Positions 17,157 to 26,541 of a stretch of 64,000 nt of DNA are shown one piece after another (the first letter of the stretch is position 1; each line of letters begins with the position of its first letter). The stretch is from CBDFKJ01 sp965248805. GTDB taxonomy: Bacteria; Pseudomonadota; Alphaproteobacteria; UBA6615. A program made the position numbers and the translations under genes. The notes beneath the pieces are model-generated. The model saw nothing but the letters and a program-made list of their open reading frames with translations. It searched no databases and had not been told where the DNA came from. The DNA is taken from assembly GCA_965248805.1 (NCBI GenBank), contig CBDFKJ010000009.1:124001-188000 (forward strand), written 5' to 3'.

Positions 17157-18332
17157 TCAGGCCAGCGACTGGCAGAGGCGGGCGAGAATATCGATGCCGG
17201 CGTCGACTTCCGGCTCGCCTACGATCAATGGCGGCAACACACGCGCGACGTTGTCGGCGGCGGGAACCAACAGCAAGCCGGCGCGCAGGGCGGCGGCCAC
17301 GAATTCGCCCGCTGGCACGTCCGTTCGCAGCTTCAACCCCAGCAGCAGACCGCTGCCGCGCGCTTCCGCTATCACGCTCGGGTGGCTTGTGGCCAGGGCC
17401 TGGAGGCCGTCCTTGAGGCGGGCGCCCATGCGTTCGACACGGGCGAGGAAGCCGTCTGCGAGCAATTCGTCCAGCGTCGCGGCGGCGACCGCCATCGCCA
17501 ACGGATTGCCGCCGAAGGTCGAGCCGTGAGTGCCGGGCGTCATGACTTCGGCCACCGCCTCCTTGGCTAGCACGACGCCACATGGAAAGCCGCCGGCAAT
17601 GCCCTTGGCGCCGGCCAGGAGATCGGGGGCGATGTCCGCCCATTCATGAGCGAACAGCCGGCCGGTGCGGCCGAAGCCGCACTGCACTTCGTCCAGGATC
17701 AGCAGGAGCCCGAAGTCGTCGGCCCCCGCGCGCAAGCCACGCAGATAGTCGACCGATCCCGCATGAATGCCGCCTTCGCCCTGGATTGGTTCGACCAGTA
17801 TGCCGGCGGTCTGCGGCCCGATGGCGTCGCGCAATTCGTTGAGATTGCCGAAGGCGACATGGTCGAAGCCGTCGACATCGGGTGCGAACCCGTCCAGGTG
17901 CTTGGCGTTGCCGCCGGCGGCGATGGTGGCTAGCGTGCGGCCGTGGAACGCGCCGCTCATGGTGATCACGCGGTAGCGTTCGGGCGCGCCGTTCAGGTCG
18001 TGATAGCGCCGCGCCATCTTTAGCGTCGCCTCCACGGCCTCGGCGCCGGAGTTACAGAACATGGCGCGGTCGGCGAAGGTCGCGGCGACCAGCCGTTCGG
18101 CATACCGTTCCTGCTCGGCAATGCGATAGAGGTTCGACACGTGCCACAGGCGCTGCGCCTGGTCGCAGAGGGCCGCGACCAACCGCGGATGCGCGTGGCC
18201 CAGGGAGTCGACCGCGATACCGGCGGCGAAATCCAAGTAGCGGCGCCCGTCCGTGGCGAAGAGGTAAGCCCCTTCGCCGCGCTCGAAGGCGACATCGGCG
18301 CGGGCGTAGTTCCCCAGCAGTGCAGAACTCAC
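17157..18332 (-). CDS. argD: Acetylornithine/succinyldiaminopimelate transaminase
   Basis: A 391-residue class III PLP aminotransferase acting in arginine (and possibly lysine) synthesis. The GTG at 18332 is preferred because GAGGAGC lies 6-11 bases upstream; a GTG 24 bases earlier is possible. Motifs: YLDFAAGIAVDSLGHAHP, FCNSGAEAVEATLKMAR, SGAFHGRTLATI, LILDEVQCGFGRTG, and the PLP lysine in LAGAKGIAGG. HGSTFGGNPLA is the ArgD/omega-transaminase phosphate loop. It is the first gene of the leftward operon argD-argF-hslO-lipoprotein. Confidence 0.93.
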   Translation of the reverse strand: MSSALLGNYARADVAFERGEGAYLFATDGRRYLDFAAGIAVDSLGHAHPRLVAALCDQAQRLWHVSNLYRIAEQERYAERLVAATFADRAMFCNSGAEAVEATLKMARRYHDLNGAPERYRVITMSGAFHGRTLATIAAGGNAKHLDGFAPDVDGFDHVAFGNLNELRDAIGPQTAGILVEPIQGEGGIHAGSVDYLRGLRAGADDFGLLLILDEVQCGFGRTGRLFAHEWADIAPDLLAGAKGIAGGFPCGVVLAKEAVAEVMTPGTHGSTFGGNPLAMAVAAATLDELLADGFLARVERMGARLKDGLQALATSHPSVIAEARGSGLLLGLKLRTDVPAGEFVAAALRAGLLLVPAADNVARVLPPLIVGEPEVDAGIDILARLCQSLA

Positions 18333-18431
18333 GGAATGCTCCTCGCAGCCGGTCACCCAGGGTCTACCGGCCCAATTGAGAGCGGCGAACTATGGGAAAA
18401 CTGCTTGGTGAAGTCAACGCGCCGCAGCGCG

Positions 18432-19265
18432 CTATGGCTTCAGCTTATAGCCTGAGGACAACATGCGCAGAGCCACCGCCGCCAGCGCCGCGATCAATGA
18501 CAATACAATGACGGCGCCGAGCCAAATATTGGTCTCGGCGCGTCCAGTCAAGCCGTAGCGGATGCCGTCGATGACGTAGAATAGGGGATTGGCTTGCGCC
18601 AGCCGTGCGCCCAGGGGCGGCAGGCGATCGAGCGAGAAAAACACGCCGGAGAAAAACAGCACTGGGATGAAAACGAAGGTCTGCACCGCCGACAGTCGAT
18701 CCCATTTCTCGGCCCAAATGCCGGTGATCAGACCGCACAGGCCGGTGATCACGGCACCGGCGGCGGCGAAGAAAAGCGCTGCGAAGGGCGCCGCCGGCAT
18801 CGGTGCGCCGAAGGCCAAGAGCGCCAGCCAGACCAGGGTGCCCGTCAGCAGCGCGCCGCTCACCGCCGCCAGGACGTACGCGAGGGTCACCTCGGCCGCC
18901 GTCAATGGCGCCTCCAATATGTCGATGATGACGCCCTCCAGCTTGTCGAACAGCACCGCGAAGGCCGTGGCCTCGAAGGCCTTCTCCAGCACCGACGACG
19001 CAATAAGGCCGGTCAGCAGGAAGGTGAGAAACGGCATGCCGGCCATGCGCGTCTCCACGCCTTGGACCACCAACATGAAGATGCTGGCGAACAGAGCGCC
19101 GCGGATGATGGGCGCGGCGACGGTGATCTTCCAGATCTTCAACGTGCGCAGCATCTCGCGCCGATACAGCGCGCGCACGCCGGCGGCGTGGAAGCGGCCG
19201 AATCGGCGCAGCACCGGACGGCCTACGCTTTCAGCTTGTAGCCGGTTGCGAACAGTCGCAGACAT
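18432..19265 (-). CDS. ABC-2 type transporter permease (second of a tandem pair)
   Basis: A 277-residue membrane protein with about six hydrophobic segments (residues 55-75, 85-105, 125-150, 160-185, 195-215, 250-270). The YRREMLRTLKIWKITVAAPIIRG opening and the FFSGVFFSLDRLPPLGARLAQANPLFYVIDGIR-type segment are typical of ABC-2 (DrrB/NodJ-like) permeases. Its C terminus (RMLSSGYKLKP) resembles that of the upstream neighbour (RLFATGYKLKA), so the two are paralogues and overlap by 43 bp. No ATPase gene is adjacent, and the substrate is unknown. Confidence 0.8.
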   Translation of the reverse strand: MSATVRNRLQAESVGRPVLRRFGRFHAAGVRALYRREMLRTLKIWKITVAAPIIRGALFASIFMLVVQGVETRMAGMPFLTFLLTGLIASSVLEKAFEATAFAVLFDKLEGVIIDILEAPLTAAEVTLAYVLAAVSGALLTGTLVWLALLAFGAPMPAAPFAALFFAAAGAVITGLCGLITGIWAEKWDRLSAVQTFVFIPVLFFSGVFFSLDRLPPLGARLAQANPLFYVIDGIRYGLTGRAETNIWLGAVIVLSLIAALAAVALRMLSSGYKLKP

Positions 19266-20074
19266 AGGGCGAAAAGTGCCGCGTTGACCACCAGCATGAC
19301 GGCGGCGCCCAGTAGCGGATCGGCGTCGGCGCGTCCGATGAAGCCGGCGCGGAAACCGTCAATGGCGTAGAAGAACGGGTTGAGGCGCTCCACGATCTGA
19401 AACGCTTCCGGCAAGCGCTCGATGGAATAAAACGTGCCGGACAGAAATGAAAACGGCATAACGACGAAGTTCGTAACAGTGGCGATGTGGTCGAATTTGT
19501 CGGCCCAGATGCCACCGATCAGACCGAGCAGGGATAACATCAGCGATGCCGCCAGCGCGTGAAAGACAACCAGCAGCGGGTTGGCGATGGTTATCGGCAC
19601 GAACAGCCACATGCCCACGCCCGTGGCCGCACCGACGACGACACCGCGCGTGACACCGCCCAGGGCATAGCCCAGGCTAAGCTCCCAGGCATTCAGCGGC
19701 GGCATGAGCACGTCGACAATGTTGCCCTGGATCTTGGAGATCACGATCGACGATGACGTGTTGGCGAAGGCGTTTTGCAGGATCGCCATCATGATCAAGC
19801 CGGGGGCGAGGAACACCGCCAGCGGCACGTCCGCGACGCCACGCACGCGCGCGCCGAGCGCCAAGGTGAAGATAGCGAGGAACAGCAGAGTTGTGACGAT
19901 CGGCGCCAGGAGGGTCTGCGTGAACACTTTGGCGAAGCGGTGCACTTCCTTGCTGTAGAGCGTCCACAGGCCGATCCAGTTGACGACGCCGACCGGCCGC
20001 GGTCCCAGCCGTATGCCACCGTCTTGCCGTAAAGCGCCGGCTAGCGGTGCGTCGCTGTGTCGCAACTGGGTCAT
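19223..20074 (-). CDS. ABC-2 type transporter permease (first of a tandem pair)
   Basis: A 283-residue membrane protein with the same architecture as its downstream paralogue: a cytoplasmic start (LWTLYSKEVHRFAKVF), then a QTLLAPIVTTLLFLAIF first helix, a MMAILQNAFANTSSSIVISKIQGN connector and a PFSFLSGTFYSIERLPEAF loop before the last helices. This matches ABC-2 exporters of polysaccharides, drugs or lipids. Two different permeases in tandem suggest a heterodimeric channel served by an ATPase encoded elsewhere. The decayed polysaccharide genes to the right hint at, but do not prove, a glycan substrate. Confidence 0.82.
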   Translation of the reverse strand: MTQLRHSDAPLAGALRQDGGIRLGPRPVGVVNWIGLWTLYSKEVHRFAKVFTQTLLAPIVTTLLFLAIFTLALGARVRGVADVPLAVFLAPGLIMMAILQNAFANTSSSIVISKIQGNIVDVLMPPLNAWELSLGYALGGVTRGVVVGAATGVGMWLFVPITIANPLLVVFHALAASLMLSLLGLIGGIWADKFDHIATVTNFVVMPFSFLSGTFYSIERLPEAFQIVERLNPFFYAIDGFRAGFIGRADADPLLGAAVMLVVNAALFALCLRLFATGYKLKA

Positions 20075-20171
20075 GTCTGCGTGGATCCCTCAGGCCGGCG
20101 CAGATTAGGGATCCGGGTGTCCGGCCACAAGGCAAGCCGAACGGACGCGCAAGGGCGCTTCGTTTGTGAGG

Positions 20172-20432
20172 CTAGGCTTCGCTTTGCCGGCGGGTCGCGA
20201 CGCAACGCCCGATCGCGGCGAAAAGCTGGGCCGGCTCAAATGGTTTGGACGCATAGTCGTTCATGCCCGCAGACAGGAACTTTTCCCGGTCGCCGACCAT
20301 GGCGTTCGCCGTCAACGCGATGACCGGGATCTTCGACACCGCGCCCGACATCTTGCGGATGCGGCGGGTCGTAGCGAGACCGTCCAGTATGGGCATCTGT
20401 ATGTCCATCAGGATCACGTCGTACGAACGGAT
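20172..20432 (-). pseudogene. Response-regulator receiver domain, C-terminal half only
   Basis: About 80 codons of a REC domain. The stretch starts at SYDVILMDIQMPILDGL (phosphoacceptor Asp in MDIQMP), continues through KIPVIALTANAM and ends with ASKPFEPAQLFAAI, which carries the conserved Lys. The N-terminal half, including the acidic pocket, is missing, and the frame is joined to glycosyltransferase DNA at about 20425-20435. It probably derives from a hybrid histidine kinase or stand-alone regulator whose 5' part was deleted. Confidence 0.7.
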
Positions 20433-20787
20433 CGAGCGCCGCGAAATCATAGCTCTCGTCGGCGTCGCCCATGATGACATAGCGGCCGCGTGCGGCCGCG
20501 ATCCCACCGCGCAGTGCCCGGCCGTATCCGCGCCCCTCAACCGCGACGACGCGTGCGCCGGCGGCGGCGGCGATATCGCGTGAGCCGTCGGTCGAGCCGT
20601 TGTCGGCGACCAGCACTTCGCCGTCGACGCCCGATTTCTGCAAGTAGGCAGTCGCGATTTTCACGCAGGCGCCGATCGTCTCCGCCTCGTTCAGGCACGG
20701 CATCAGGATGGTCAACTCGCACCCGTCGGTGGTGTCACCGGCTCCTCGCTCACCACTGTCGTGCGGGCCCGGTGTCGTCTCGTTCAT
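20425..20787 (-). pseudogene. GT2 family glycosyltransferase, N-terminal fragment
   Basis: About 120 codons of a GT-A glycosyltransferase. LTILMPCLNEAETIGACV is the GT2 opening, VLVADNGSTDGSRDIAA the nucleotide-binding motif, and RYVIMGDADESYDFAALDPF contains the DxD-like metal site. The frame then runs into the receiver-domain remnant. The normal protein (polyprenyl-phosphate sugar synthase type) would continue for 150 or more residues. The junction falls inside the shared bases GATCCGTTCGTACGACG, consistent with a deletion at a microhomology. Confidence 0.75.
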
Positions 20788-22239
20788 TGCGTGCGCCGCC
20801 GATAGACGTCGAAGGTGCCGATCGTCTCGTCCAAACGATAGTTGGTCTCGACGAAGGCGTTGAGTGCACTGAACTTGCGCCAGCTGTCGTAAGCGTCGTC
20901 GGCGTGGCCCATGACCGGGATCATGGGCGCTCGATGCTGAACCACCATCACCTCCGGCGGTTCGGCCTCAACCGCCGTCATCTACTCGGCGCGAAACCGG
21001 GCCGGCGCATACACACCGGAGAGCGGAAAGTCGAAGATGAACCGTGACACCGGCCGGCGCTCGGCGAGAAAGTAGATCATCGGCTCGAAGCTCCAGACGA
21101 ACAGTCGGTCGTGGCCGTCGGTCGCGTGCCGGACATGGTCGACCAGTGCCATGACGTCGCGCAAATAGAATGTACGGAAGTTGAAGGCGTCGGTGTGCCA
21201 GTACTGCTGGAATGTCAGAGCACCAGCGGCCAACCGCATCCCGTCATAGGCTGCTCGCGGCAACGTTGTGCCCGCCACCAAGGCGCCGGCGCAGACCGCA
21301 ACGATCGCGCCCCGCGCCACCGCGGGTCGCGCGATGGCCAGCACCGGCCTCAGGAGATATTCCAATCCCATGGCCGCCAGCACGGCCAATGGCGGCACCA
21401 TCGGCAACAGGTGATAGCCGAAATACTTGCCCTGCCACCACGCCGACCCATACGCGGCCAGCAGCCACAGCAGCACGAAGACCGGTGTGACCACGCCGCG
21501 GCCCGGTTCTTTGGACTGCCGTGCGCCGGACTGCGGCACGATCGCGCGCGCGATCACCAGACCACAGCTGAGCAGACAGACAATGAGAAAAGCGCCCCAG
21601 TTCGTATATAGCGTCGCTAGCGGCGAAACGATGGAGAACCCCGGTGGCCGTGGCACGCCCATCGCCGCATAGTCGGCCATCATTTTCTGGATCTCGATGA
21701 AGGCAGGCCACGCGCCGGCGCCGACGAGCGCGATGCCGGCAACGGCAAACGGTGCGACGAAGCCGAACGCGCCGAACACGCCGGCGCACACTATTTGCAC
21801 GGGGTGCCGGCGCAGCCGCCATGCGGCATAGACGCCCAGGGCAATGACTATTGTGCCGAGCGTGTACTTGAACAGCGCCGCCAGCGCTAGACAGGCACCG
21901 GCAGCAAGCCATGCCCTGTCCCGGGCCGCGCCATCGCCCGATAGCGCGCTCATGGCGAACAGCAGCCCGGCCAGCACCGGCAAACTGCGCCGCCGCATGC
22001 ACCATCGACGTCAGCGGCGGCTTGGCCTGGAATACGTCGAGATAGGGGATCTGACCCTGCAGCATGGCGTAGCCGATATAGGCGTAGGTGCCCTGGTCGC
22101 GGCCAAACGGCCAGACCAGGCTGCCTGCCCCTACGATCACCGTGGCGACCGCGACGGCCAGAAAAGGCGTCGCGTTCGCCGCCGTGCGCCGCTCACGAGC
22201 TCGCGCTGTGTCGGTCAACGGCGCCACACCATTTGCCAT
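20784..22239 (-). pseudogene. GT39-like membrane glycosyltransferase, multiply disrupted
   Basis: The 5' piece (from about 22239, MANGVAPLTD) has the first membrane helix and the GRDQGTYAYIGYAMLQGQIP and KPPLTSMVHA motifs of PMT/ArnT-like (GT39) transferases. Near 22000 the frame shifts and roughly 100 residues seem lost. A middle piece (21998-20985) provides many membrane helices. It ends at TAG 20982-20984 directly before ATGACGGCGGTTGAGG, where homologous proteins keep reading (FRAE-W-MTAVEAEPP), so TGG to TAG is likely. The tail runs to 20784. With the GT2 and receiver fragments this is a dead polysaccharide locus. Confidence 0.75.
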
Positions 22240-22463
22240 TTCGTCCGCCCGCGTCGCTTCCGCGCGGCTTCTCTCGCCAACTCTCACTGCAATACCGAGA
22301 AGTGTTTAACCGTTCATAAACCGTCGTTCACCGAAATACGGGATTGCACCATTCTAAGTTCCGATCCGTATGGCCGCGGGCATGGTTGGCCGGTTCATGG
22401 GCAAATGCGACTGACACTGCAGTTGGCCGCCGCACGGCGTCTGCTTTCGCGGATCGGCGCGCC

Positions 22464-24347
22464 GTGAGCCCCGTCGACGCGCCGATGTCGGCACCGAGCC
22501 AATCGCGCGAGGGGCCGCCGCAATCCGTGATCATCGGATTGTTAGTGCTCATCGCGGTCGTCTTGCACGTGGTGTTCTGGCAGAGCATCGAGCGGCCATC
22601 GGAGCGAACGCTTATCGGCCCCGACAGCTACATGCGCCTGGTGCGGGTCGACCAATTGATGCGCACCGGCGATTGGCGCTCCCAGACGATCGCGCGCAGC
22701 AATGCGCCCTATGGCGAAGTCCAACACTGGACGAGGCCATTCGATGCGCTGCTGATCGGGCTCAGCGTGGCATTGCGCCCGATCACCGGGGCGCCCGACG
22801 CCCTGTACTGGGCCGGCGTCATCGTCTCGCCACTGCTTCATATCCTGCTGTGTCTGACCGGCGCCTGGGCAGCGGCACCGCTGCTCGGGCGACAGCGACT
22901 TTGGATGATGCCCGTCCTGCTCGCACAGTGGCCGATCATCGCCTATGTCGCGCCCGGACGCGCGGATCATCACGGGCTGATCTTCCTGGTATTCCTGCTG
23001 GGCGTCAGCGGGATGCTGCGGCTATTGACCAATCCGGCGTCGCGGCGCTGGCCCGCCATCGCCGGCGCCATCCACGGCTTCGGATTGTGGATCACCGTCG
23101 TCGAGTTCACGGTGCTGCTTGCCGTCGCCACGGTAATCCTATCCCTGCGCTGGGCATTGTCGCGCCAGCATGCCTCCGAGTACGCACGACAGGGACTGTC
23201 ATTCGCCGCTGCCGTGGCGCTAGTCGCCGCCGTCGCCACGGCGTTCGACCATCCCGGATTGCATGTTCTAACGCCGTCATACGATCGGATATCGATCGTG
23301 TATTTGGCGCTGACCGGGGTGCTGGCGATCGCGTGGTCGATGTTTGCCTCGTTCAGCGACCGCAGCCGTTACGCCGCCAGCATCTGGGCGCGCTCGACGC
23401 TACTGGCGGCCTTAGGGCTGAGCGGCATCGCCGCCATGGTGACGATGTTCCCGCGCTTTTTCCTCGGGCCGACCGCGGACGTCGACCCTGCAGTCCTGGC
23501 GATACTCAACGACACCATCATCGAAATGCAGCCCCTGTTCCCCGATACGCCGGGACGACTGGCGCTGTCGCTCCGGCACATGGGCGCGGGCCTGATCGGG
23601 TTGCCGATGCTGATCTGGATGCTGGCGTCACCGGCCGAGCGCGAATGGCGGCCATTGTGGATCTACCTGGCCGTGGGATTGGCGGTGACGGGCGCGCTTT
23701 CGCTCGCCTTTTTCCGCTTCTCGCCCTTCTTCGCGCTGCTGATCGCCTTTCCGCTCGCCGCGTTCATCGGCATCGCCTTCGAGGCGATCGGTGCCCGGCT
23801 GACCTCGACCACGGCGACTCTGGTGCGATCGACCGGCGTGTTGTTCATCCTGATGCTGCCGATTGGGCTGGAATCCATCGTCAAGCATGTTTGGGCCGAG
23901 CCCAGCCCCAGGCTCGCCGCCGCCAATTGCCCGGTCGAGGACATCCTGCCCACGCTAACGGACGCCGATGGACCCCTGGCGGGGCCGCAGATTCTGCTGT
24001 CGAATTCGCTCGGCCTGGCGGCGACCCTGCTATACCGCACACCGCACTCGGTCGTGGCGGCGCCCTATTTCGGCAATGCGCGCGGCATCCTCGATGCGCA
24101 CCGGGTGTTTACCGCGACCTATGATCCGTATGCGCAGGCGGTCGTCGGGCAACGCGGCATCGACTGGATCGTCATATGCCGGAGTGCCGGGCGTAGCCTG
24201 TGGCGCGCCACTACCACCGCCGGCCCGACATTGCACGAGCGGTTGCTGACCGACGATCCGCCAGCTTGGCTCGATGCGGTGCCGTTGCCGGCACCGGCGG
24301 ATGCGCATTTCGCGCTTTATCGGATCAAAACCGGCGCGAACCGATAA
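22464..24347 (+). CDS. STT3/AglB-like polytopic membrane glycosyltransferase (GT-C), tentative
   Basis: About 627 residues with 11-13 hydrophobic helices. The start is uncertain: GTG 22464 or ATG 22485, neither with a good ribosome site; the open frame from 22344 looks non-coding. Three features resemble oligosaccharyltransferases: GPDSYMRLVRVDQLM in the first loop (like the DPYYH-R first acidic motif), APYGEVQHWTRPFD, and APGRADHHGLIFL (like the VDHH motif). A WWDYG motif is not visible, so the active site would differ. It stands alone, convergent with gcrA. It is an intact membrane glycosyltransferase candidate next to a broken glycan locus. Confidence 0.6.
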   Translation: MSPVDAPMSAPSQSREGPPQSVIIGLLVLIAVVLHVVFWQSIERPSERTLIGPDSYMRLVRVDQLMRTGDWRSQTIARSNAPYGEVQHWTRPFDALLIGLSVALRPITGAPDALYWAGVIVSPLLHILLCLTGAWAAAPLLGRQRLWMMPVLLAQWPIIAYVAPGRADHHGLIFLVFLLGVSGMLRLLTNPASRRWPAIAGAIHGFGLWITVVEFTVLLAVATVILSLRWALSRQHASEYARQGLSFAAAVALVAAVATAFDHPGLHVLTPSYDRISIVYLALTGVLAIAWSMFASFSDRSRYAASIWARSTLLAALGLSGIAAMVTMFPRFFLGPTADVDPAVLAILNDTIIEMQPLFPDTPGRLALSLRHMGAGLIGLPMLIWMLASPAEREWRPLWIYLAVGLAVTGALSLAFFRFSPFFALLIAFPLAAFIGIAFEAIGARLTSTTATLVRSTGVLFILMLPIGLESIVKHVWAEPSPRLAAANCPVEDILPTLTDADGPLAGPQILLSNSLGLAATLLYRTPHSVVAAPYFGNARGILDAHRVFTATYDPYAQAVVGQRGIDWIVICRSAGRSLWRATTTAGPTLHERLLTDDPPAWLDAVPLPAPADAHFALYRIKTGANR

Positions 24348-24350
24348 CGA

Positions 24351-24866
24351 CTATGCGGCGGTCCGGCTGTCGCGGCGAACATAGGCGATGGCGCAGTGCT
24401 GCGGGCAGTAGGGCCGGCCATCGGCGGCCGAGACACCGCAGAAATGGAAATCCTCATCACCCGGGTCGCCGATTGGCCATTTGCATGCGGGTCCGCCCGC
24501 GCGCACCACATAGCGCAGCGCCGCCGTTGCGATGGAAGCGGCCGCCGATGCATCGCCGTCACCGCCTCGTTGTACCGTCGCCTTGTTGATGGGCGGGGCC
24601 GGCGGCGCCTTTCGGCGCGGCTGCACCTTTAGGCTAACCTGCGGTGTCAGACTGCGCTTGGCCACCGATGCCGAGCGGGCACGCGGCGTCGAAGTCTGAG
24701 TTCCAGTCTTGATCGGCGACGGCCGGCCATCCAGGCCGAGCCGGTGGGCCTTGCCGATGACCGCGTTGCGTGTCACCCCGCCGATCCGTTGCGCAATCTG
24801 GTTCGCGCTCAGTGCTTGACCCCAATACTCACGTAGAAGCGACACTTTATCGTCGGTCCAACTCAT
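24351..24866 (-). CDS. gcrA: Cell cycle regulator GcrA
   Basis: A 171-residue protein. Residues 1-46 (MSWTDDKVSLLREYW, then SANQIAQRIGGVTRNAVIGKA) are the GcrA N-terminal helix-turn-helix that binds methylated GANTC promoters. Residues 47-120 are a flexible basic linker. The C-terminal domain (CKWPIGDPGDEDFHFCG then YCPQHCAIAYV), which contacts sigma-70 domain 2, is complete. GcrA is an alphaproteobacterial regulator that works with the CcrM methylase in the cell cycle, which anchors the taxonomy. The gene converges with the membrane glycosyltransferase gene (3-bp gap). Confidence 0.95.
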   Translation of the reverse strand: MSWTDDKVSLLREYWGQALSANQIAQRIGGVTRNAVIGKAHRLGLDGRPSPIKTGTQTSTPRARSASVAKRSLTPQVSLKVQPRRKAPPAPPINKATVQRGGDGDASAAASIATAALRYVVRAGGPACKWPIGDPGDEDFHFCGVSAADGRPYCPQHCAIAYVRRDSRTAA

Positions 24867-25073
24867 AGAGGCCCCCGTTATCCCATGGGTGTGTCGGCAC
24901 CTTCGTATCCGTATCGTCCGCCGTAAGCGGACACCCCGTTGCGGATACCTCGGCAGGCTTATTTCACTACATCATGTGCAAGCCGCGGGCAAGTCTACAA
25001 AATGTGGATTATGGGATTTGCGGGGAAAACATGGTGGCAGGAACTGGGTCCGCCCCCGGCGCGACGCGGCCCC

Positions 25074-25922
25074 TTAAGCCGCTGCCAGCCGCTGCAGGCG
25101 TGCGATCCGTTCCGCCATCCGCGGGTGGGTCGAGAACAATCCATCAACGGCACGGGCGTGCAATGGGTTGACGATGAACAAATGCGCCGTGGCGGGATTC
25201 TGCTCGGCCTGCGGATTGTCGATAGTGGCAGCGCCGCGGGCCAGCTTGCCCAAGGCCGAGGCCAGCCAGAGCGGTTGGCCGCAGATACCGGCGCCGATGC
25301 GGTCGGCCTCGTACTCGCGCGCGCGGCTGATGGCGAACTGCACCATCATGGCGGCCACCGGCGCCAGCAGCGCCACCAGCAGCACGCCGACAATACCCAG
25401 CGGGTTGTTCCGGTTACCACCGCCGAATGCTCCAAAGAACAGCGCGAAATTCGCCAACATCCCGATGGCGCCGGCGATCGTGGCGGTGATGGTCATGGTC
25501 AACGTGTCGCGGTTCTTCACGTGGGCAAGCTCATGCGCCATGACGCCGGCAATCTCCTCGTGGCTCAACTGGTCGAGCAAGCCGGTTGTCGCGGCCACGG
25601 CGGCGTTGTTGGGACCGCGGCCGGTGGCGAACGCGTTGGGCTGCGGGTTGTCGATAAGGTAGACCCGCGGCATCGGCAGTTCGGCGCGCCCGGCCAACTG
25701 GCGCACGATTCCGTGCAGTCCCGGCGCGGTGCGCGCATCGACCTCGAGCGCGCGATACATGCGCAGCACCATCTGGACTGAATTCCACCAGGCGAACAGG
25801 TTCATGCCGCCGGCGAGAAGCAGCGCGATGATCATGCCGCCTGTGCCTGCCACCAGGTAGCCGGCGGCCATAAACAGCGCGGTCAGCGCGGCCAGCAACA
25901 TGCCGGTGCGCACGTAGTTCAT
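25074..25922 (-). CDS. htpX: Membrane zinc metalloprotease HtpX
   Basis: A 282-residue M48 protease of the cytoplasmic membrane that degrades misfolded membrane proteins. ATG 25922 (MNYVRTGMLLA) is the conserved HtpX start; the open frame extends 28 codons upstream without homology. Two N-terminal membrane helices (residues 5-50), the HELAH zinc motif near residue 130, two further helices (residues 145-195) and the downstream AREYEADRIGA zinc ligand Glu are all present. It is divergent from the DUF1674 gene, with about 100 bp of shared promoter region. Confidence 0.95.
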   Translation of the reverse strand: MNYVRTGMLLAALTALFMAAGYLVAGTGGMIIALLLAGGMNLFAWWNSVQMVLRMYRALEVDARTAPGLHGIVRQLAGRAELPMPRVYLIDNPQPNAFATGRGPNNAAVAATTGLLDQLSHEEIAGVMAHELAHVKNRDTLTMTITATIAGAIGMLANFALFFGAFGGGNRNNPLGIVGVLLVALLAPVAAMMVQFAISRAREYEADRIGAGICGQPLWLASALGKLARGAATIDNPQAEQNPATAHLFIVNPLHARAVDGLFSTHPRMAERIARLQRLAAA

Positions 25923-26020
25923 CGCCTTCCGCCCTCGTAAGTTCGCGGGACCAACAGTTGGGGCCCGGCGGAATTTCGTCAAGACTTGCCGAATCCACTG
26001 TAACACTGCATTCTACGGGC

Positions 26021-26194
26021 ATGAGCAAGCCAACTGCACCGACGCCGCCAGCGGCGTCAAAGCGCGCGCGCAAGGCGCCCCCGCAGCCCCCAGCGCCGCA
26101 GAAGCGCAAGCCGGCCGAGGCCGGCGGGCCAAAGGGCCCGGAGCCGACCCGCTATGGCGACTGGGAACGCGACGGTCGCTGCGTCGATTTCTGA
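26021..26194 (+). CDS. DUF1674 protein, succinate dehydrogenase assembly factor SdhAF4-like
   Basis: A 57-residue protein from ATG 26021. A disordered, basic and Pro/Ala-rich N-terminal part is followed by GGPKGPEPTRYGDWERDGRCVDF, whose P-T-R-Y-G-D-W-E-x-x-G-R-x-x-D-F ending defines DUF1674. Family members help load FAD onto the succinate dehydrogenase flavoprotein. The gene overlaps the convergent TfoX-C gene by 43 bp. Confidence 0.9.
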   Translation: MSKPTAPTPPAASKRARKAPPQPPAPQKRKPAEAGGPKGPEPTRYGDWERDGRCVDF

Positions 26195-26520
26195 GCCGCC
26201 TGCGCTCGTAGCTGTTCCTTGGTGTCAGCGCCCAGGGCGTTCCAGTGCATGTCATTGAGCGCGCCGTGCAGCGGGTAGAGTACGACCAGGGTCGTTCCGC
26301 GCGGATCGCGGTGTTTCAATCGCCGATAGGCCGCTATCCCTCCGACACTGCGTAATTCAGCTACGCTCTCGATGCCGACTTCGGCCAGCGCACGCGCCGT
26401 TCGCGGCCCGATGTTCTTCAGCTTCGTCAGCTCCTGCGGATCGACATTTTCAGTCACGCGCGCTTGATTCTCCGCATTGAAGTTCTGGTAATGCTCCACA
26501 CGCAATGATAGATACAGCAT
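26152..26520 (-). CDS. TfoX C-terminal-domain protein
   Basis: Up to 122 residues; the start is uncertain (ATG 26520 or GTG 26457). Residues 30-110 match the TfoX C-terminal domain, a helix-hairpin-helix module: ELTKLKNIGPRTARALAEVGIESV, AELRSVGGIAAYRRLK and LYPLHGALNDMHWNALG. The N-terminal TfoX domain is absent, as in many alphaproteobacterial single-domain members. The function is unknown; nucleic-acid binding is inferred from the HhH fold. Confidence 0.8.
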   Translation of the reverse strand: MLYLSLRVEHYQNFNAENQARVTENVDPQELTKLKNIGPRTARALAEVGIESVAELRSVGGIAAYRRLKHRDPRGTTLVVLYPLHGALNDMHWNALGADTKEQLRAQAAQKSTQRPSRSQSP

Positions 26521-26541
26521 GCGCGGAAATTCCCGGTTTAC

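Noticed and set aside
18432..20074. The two tandem permeases and the NodI-like ATPase at 40241 as one transporter
   Set aside because: They are 20 kb apart and the ATPase already overlaps its own permease gene.
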